Below, in pieces: positions 63,089 to 64,000 of a stretch of DNA of 64,000 nt. The stretch spans positions 1 to 64,000 of the forward strand of contig VYCF01000021.1 of NCBI GenBank assembly GCA_009844085.1. Reading direction: 5' to 3'. The notes beneath the pieces are model-generated. The model was not told the DNA's origin and searched no databases. It worked only from the letters and a program-made list of their open reading frames with translations. Within the stretch, counting starts at the first letter, position 1. Every line of letters begins with the position of its first letter. Source of the stretch: Gammaproteobacteria bacterium. Its GTDB lineage: Bacteria; Pseudomonadota; Gammaproteobacteria; Pseudomonadales; Pseudohongiellaceae. Made by a program: the position numbers and the translations under genes.

Positions 63089-63589
63089 TCAGACGATATG
63101 CCCCACCCAGCGGCCGGCGAGGACTACGCCGGCCCAGAGGAAGAGGGAGAGGCTGCCGATGATTTTCAGTTGGAGTGGAGTCGCGGTCATGTGTTCCGCG
63201 CCGTCGAGGTGGCGGTAGATGCGGAAATGGAACCAGGCCATGTTGGCGCCGGCGAGGACGAGCAGGATCATCTTCCACTGGAAAGCGGGATTGAGGACGT
63301 GGGAGGCGGCGCGGGTGATGAACATGCCGAGGCCGGTGACGGTGGCGATCGCGAAGGCGCCCCAGGTCCAGGGGATCAGTTCCCGGGACAGGTCGCGGAT
63401 CGGGTAGCGCATGGCGGCGAGGCCGAGCAGGCGCAGGTCGACGAAAAGGATCGAGCCGACGACCATGGCGATGGCGATGACGTGGATCGATTCGATGAAA
63501 GGAAACAGCCAGGTGCCGCCGATTTCCCAGCTCAGCGGCCAGTTCTCTATCTCGATCCAGAATGGGTCTCGCAGGAAATCGGAAAGCAT
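63089..63589 (-). CDS. Small polytopic membrane protein (DUF6644-like)
   Basis: A 166-aa protein with four hydrophobic spans. Conserved pattern: PFIESIHVIAIAMVVGSILFVDLRLLGLA at the start and WTWGAFAIATVTGLGMFITRA in the middle; His in the first span could bind heme. It is a paralogue of the next gene upstream (63600), 10 nt away. I do not know its function; context (cytochrome, PQQ enzyme) suggests respiratory membrane. Confidence 0.7.
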   Translation of the reverse strand: MLSDFLRDPFWIEIENWPLSWEIGGTWLFPFIESIHVIAIAMVVGSILFVDLRLLGLAAMRYPIRDLSRELIPWTWGAFAIATVTGLGMFITRAASHVLNPAFQWKMILLVLAGANMAWFHFRIYRHLDGAEHMTATPLQLKIIGSLSLFLWAGVVLAGRWVGHIV

Positions 63590-63599
63590 CGGTTCGCTC

Positions 63600-64000
63600 T
63601 CATGCCGGGAAATAGATGTATTCGGCGTAGGCGATCCAGCGTCCCGCCATGGCGACCATGATCCACAGGCCCAGGGAAAGCAGTGCCGCCGCCTTGACTT
63701 TTAGCGACGCCGCGCCGTTGGCGTTGACGAAATCCTGTTGCCGGCTCCACCAGTGGATCAGCACAGTCACCAGGATCGCCGAAAGCAGAAAGCTCGCCTT
63801 CCAGCCGAATATAGGGTTATTGAAATAGCGCAGGGGCCGGGCGAAAACGAAAAACGAGCCCGAAAACAGGTTCGAGGCCAGCGCGCACCACAGCCAGGGC
63901 ATTACGCGGCGCGCCATTTCCGGTAATTGCTGGGACGGCACGGCGAGCCCGAGGATGCGCAGGTCGAGCATGACGATGGAGCCCATCACGACGGCGATGC
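63600..64000 (-). CDS. Membrane protein paralogous to the 63089 gene, 5' end beyond the window
   Basis: The frame is open to the right edge and reads IAVVMGSIVMLDLRILGLA, the same pattern as its neighbour, so the start lies outside the window. At least three further spans follow and it ends AEYIYFPA. With the 63089 gene it forms a tandem pair, likely from duplication, possibly encoding a heterodimer. Confidence 0.7.
   Translation of the reverse strand, partial: IAVVMGSIVMLDLRILGLAVPSQQLPEMARRVMPWLWCALASNLFSGSFFVFARPLRYFNNPIFGWKASFLLSAILVTVLIHWWSRQQDFVNANGAASLKVKAAALLSLGLWIMVAMAGRWIAYAEYIYFPA

Noticed and set aside
1-64000. CRISPR arrays, tRNA or rRNA genes
   Set aside because: No regularly spaced repeats and no tRNA- or rRNA-like segments were seen in the short intergenic gaps.

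Overview
The window looks like a chromosomal segment of a free-living or host-associated marine-type proteobacterium, most likely a gammaproteobacterium. This rests on gene content only: PQQ dehydrogenase with c-type cytochromes, acyl-CoA and SDR enzymes, Cys-type sulfatases, an F420 (FO) synthase, HipAB modules, a DegQ-type protease and NfsA. No rRNA or tRNA gene is visible, so the placement is an inference. Most of the window (from about 11.1 kb to the right edge) is GC-rich with densely packed genes.

The first 11 kb is different: visibly AT-richer, with another codon style, all genes on the plus strand and most joined by ATGA-type overlaps. It begins with a 44-codon gene (133-267), easily missed because it is short, that encodes a streptolysin-S-like (SagA-like) precursor of a thiazole/oxazole-modified peptide. 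A VAPGG leader end is followed by the core CNCWCWCCCTS. A strong hairpin follows, then an E1-like (SagC/McbB-type) cyclodehydratase partner, a SagB-like protein that lacks the catalytic and FMN signatures, an intact SagB-type FMN dehydrogenase, a CPBP (SagE-like) membrane protease, an ABC-2 exporter, a HlyD-type periplasmic protein, a MacB-like ATPase with two separate FtsX-type permeases, and a TPR protein. No YcaO (SagD) cyclodehydratase is present in the window. The island ends in an eroded IS481-type transposase (11093-11614). This is the most interesting system here.

Region 11.65-14.05 kb is a YtrA-type GntR-regulated ABC transporter with a recognisable operator. Region 14.1-18.0 kb is an oxidoreductase / SDR / SDR / acyl-CoA dehydrogenase lipid-type operon, followed by a 115-bp imperfect inverted repeat. 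Region 18.2-21.6 kb holds a GT2 glycosyltransferase, a nucleoside-phosphorylase-like protein, a spore-photoproduct-lyase-like radical SAM protein and an SDR in tight succession. CopC/CopD, a ToxR/CadC-like regulator, a hipA-hipB module in reversed order, DegQ and NfsA follow (21.7-28.2 kb).

Region 28.2-35.9 kb contains two diverged CopC-like secreted proteins, a thioesterase, a cytochrome c/copper-monooxygenase-like fusion with a secreted partner, SURF1, an RpiR regulator with a divergent SIS-only protein, and a secreted protein of unknown function. Region 35.9-42.1 kb has an exported M20 peptidase, a CDP-alcohol phosphatidyltransferase, an integral membrane protein, a nucleoside-sugar-epimerase-like protein and the CofG-CofH fusion FbiC. 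Region 42.2-56.4 kb is a catabolic locus: three exported Cys-type sulfatases with an exported formylglycine-generating enzyme on the minus strand, then a TIM-barrel isomerase, Gfo/Idh/MocA oxidoreductase and ThuA protein, a GMC oxidoreductase with its small subunit, an MFS transporter and an amidohydrolase. Together these suggest uptake, desulfation and oxidation of sulfated sugars or polyols. The right end (56.4-64 kb) carries an Eis-like acetyltransferase coupled to a second HipAB module, an acyltransferase-3, a PQQ alcohol dehydrogenase with a lanthanide-type metal site plus a diheme cytochrome c, and two paralogous small membrane proteins, the last cut by the window edge.
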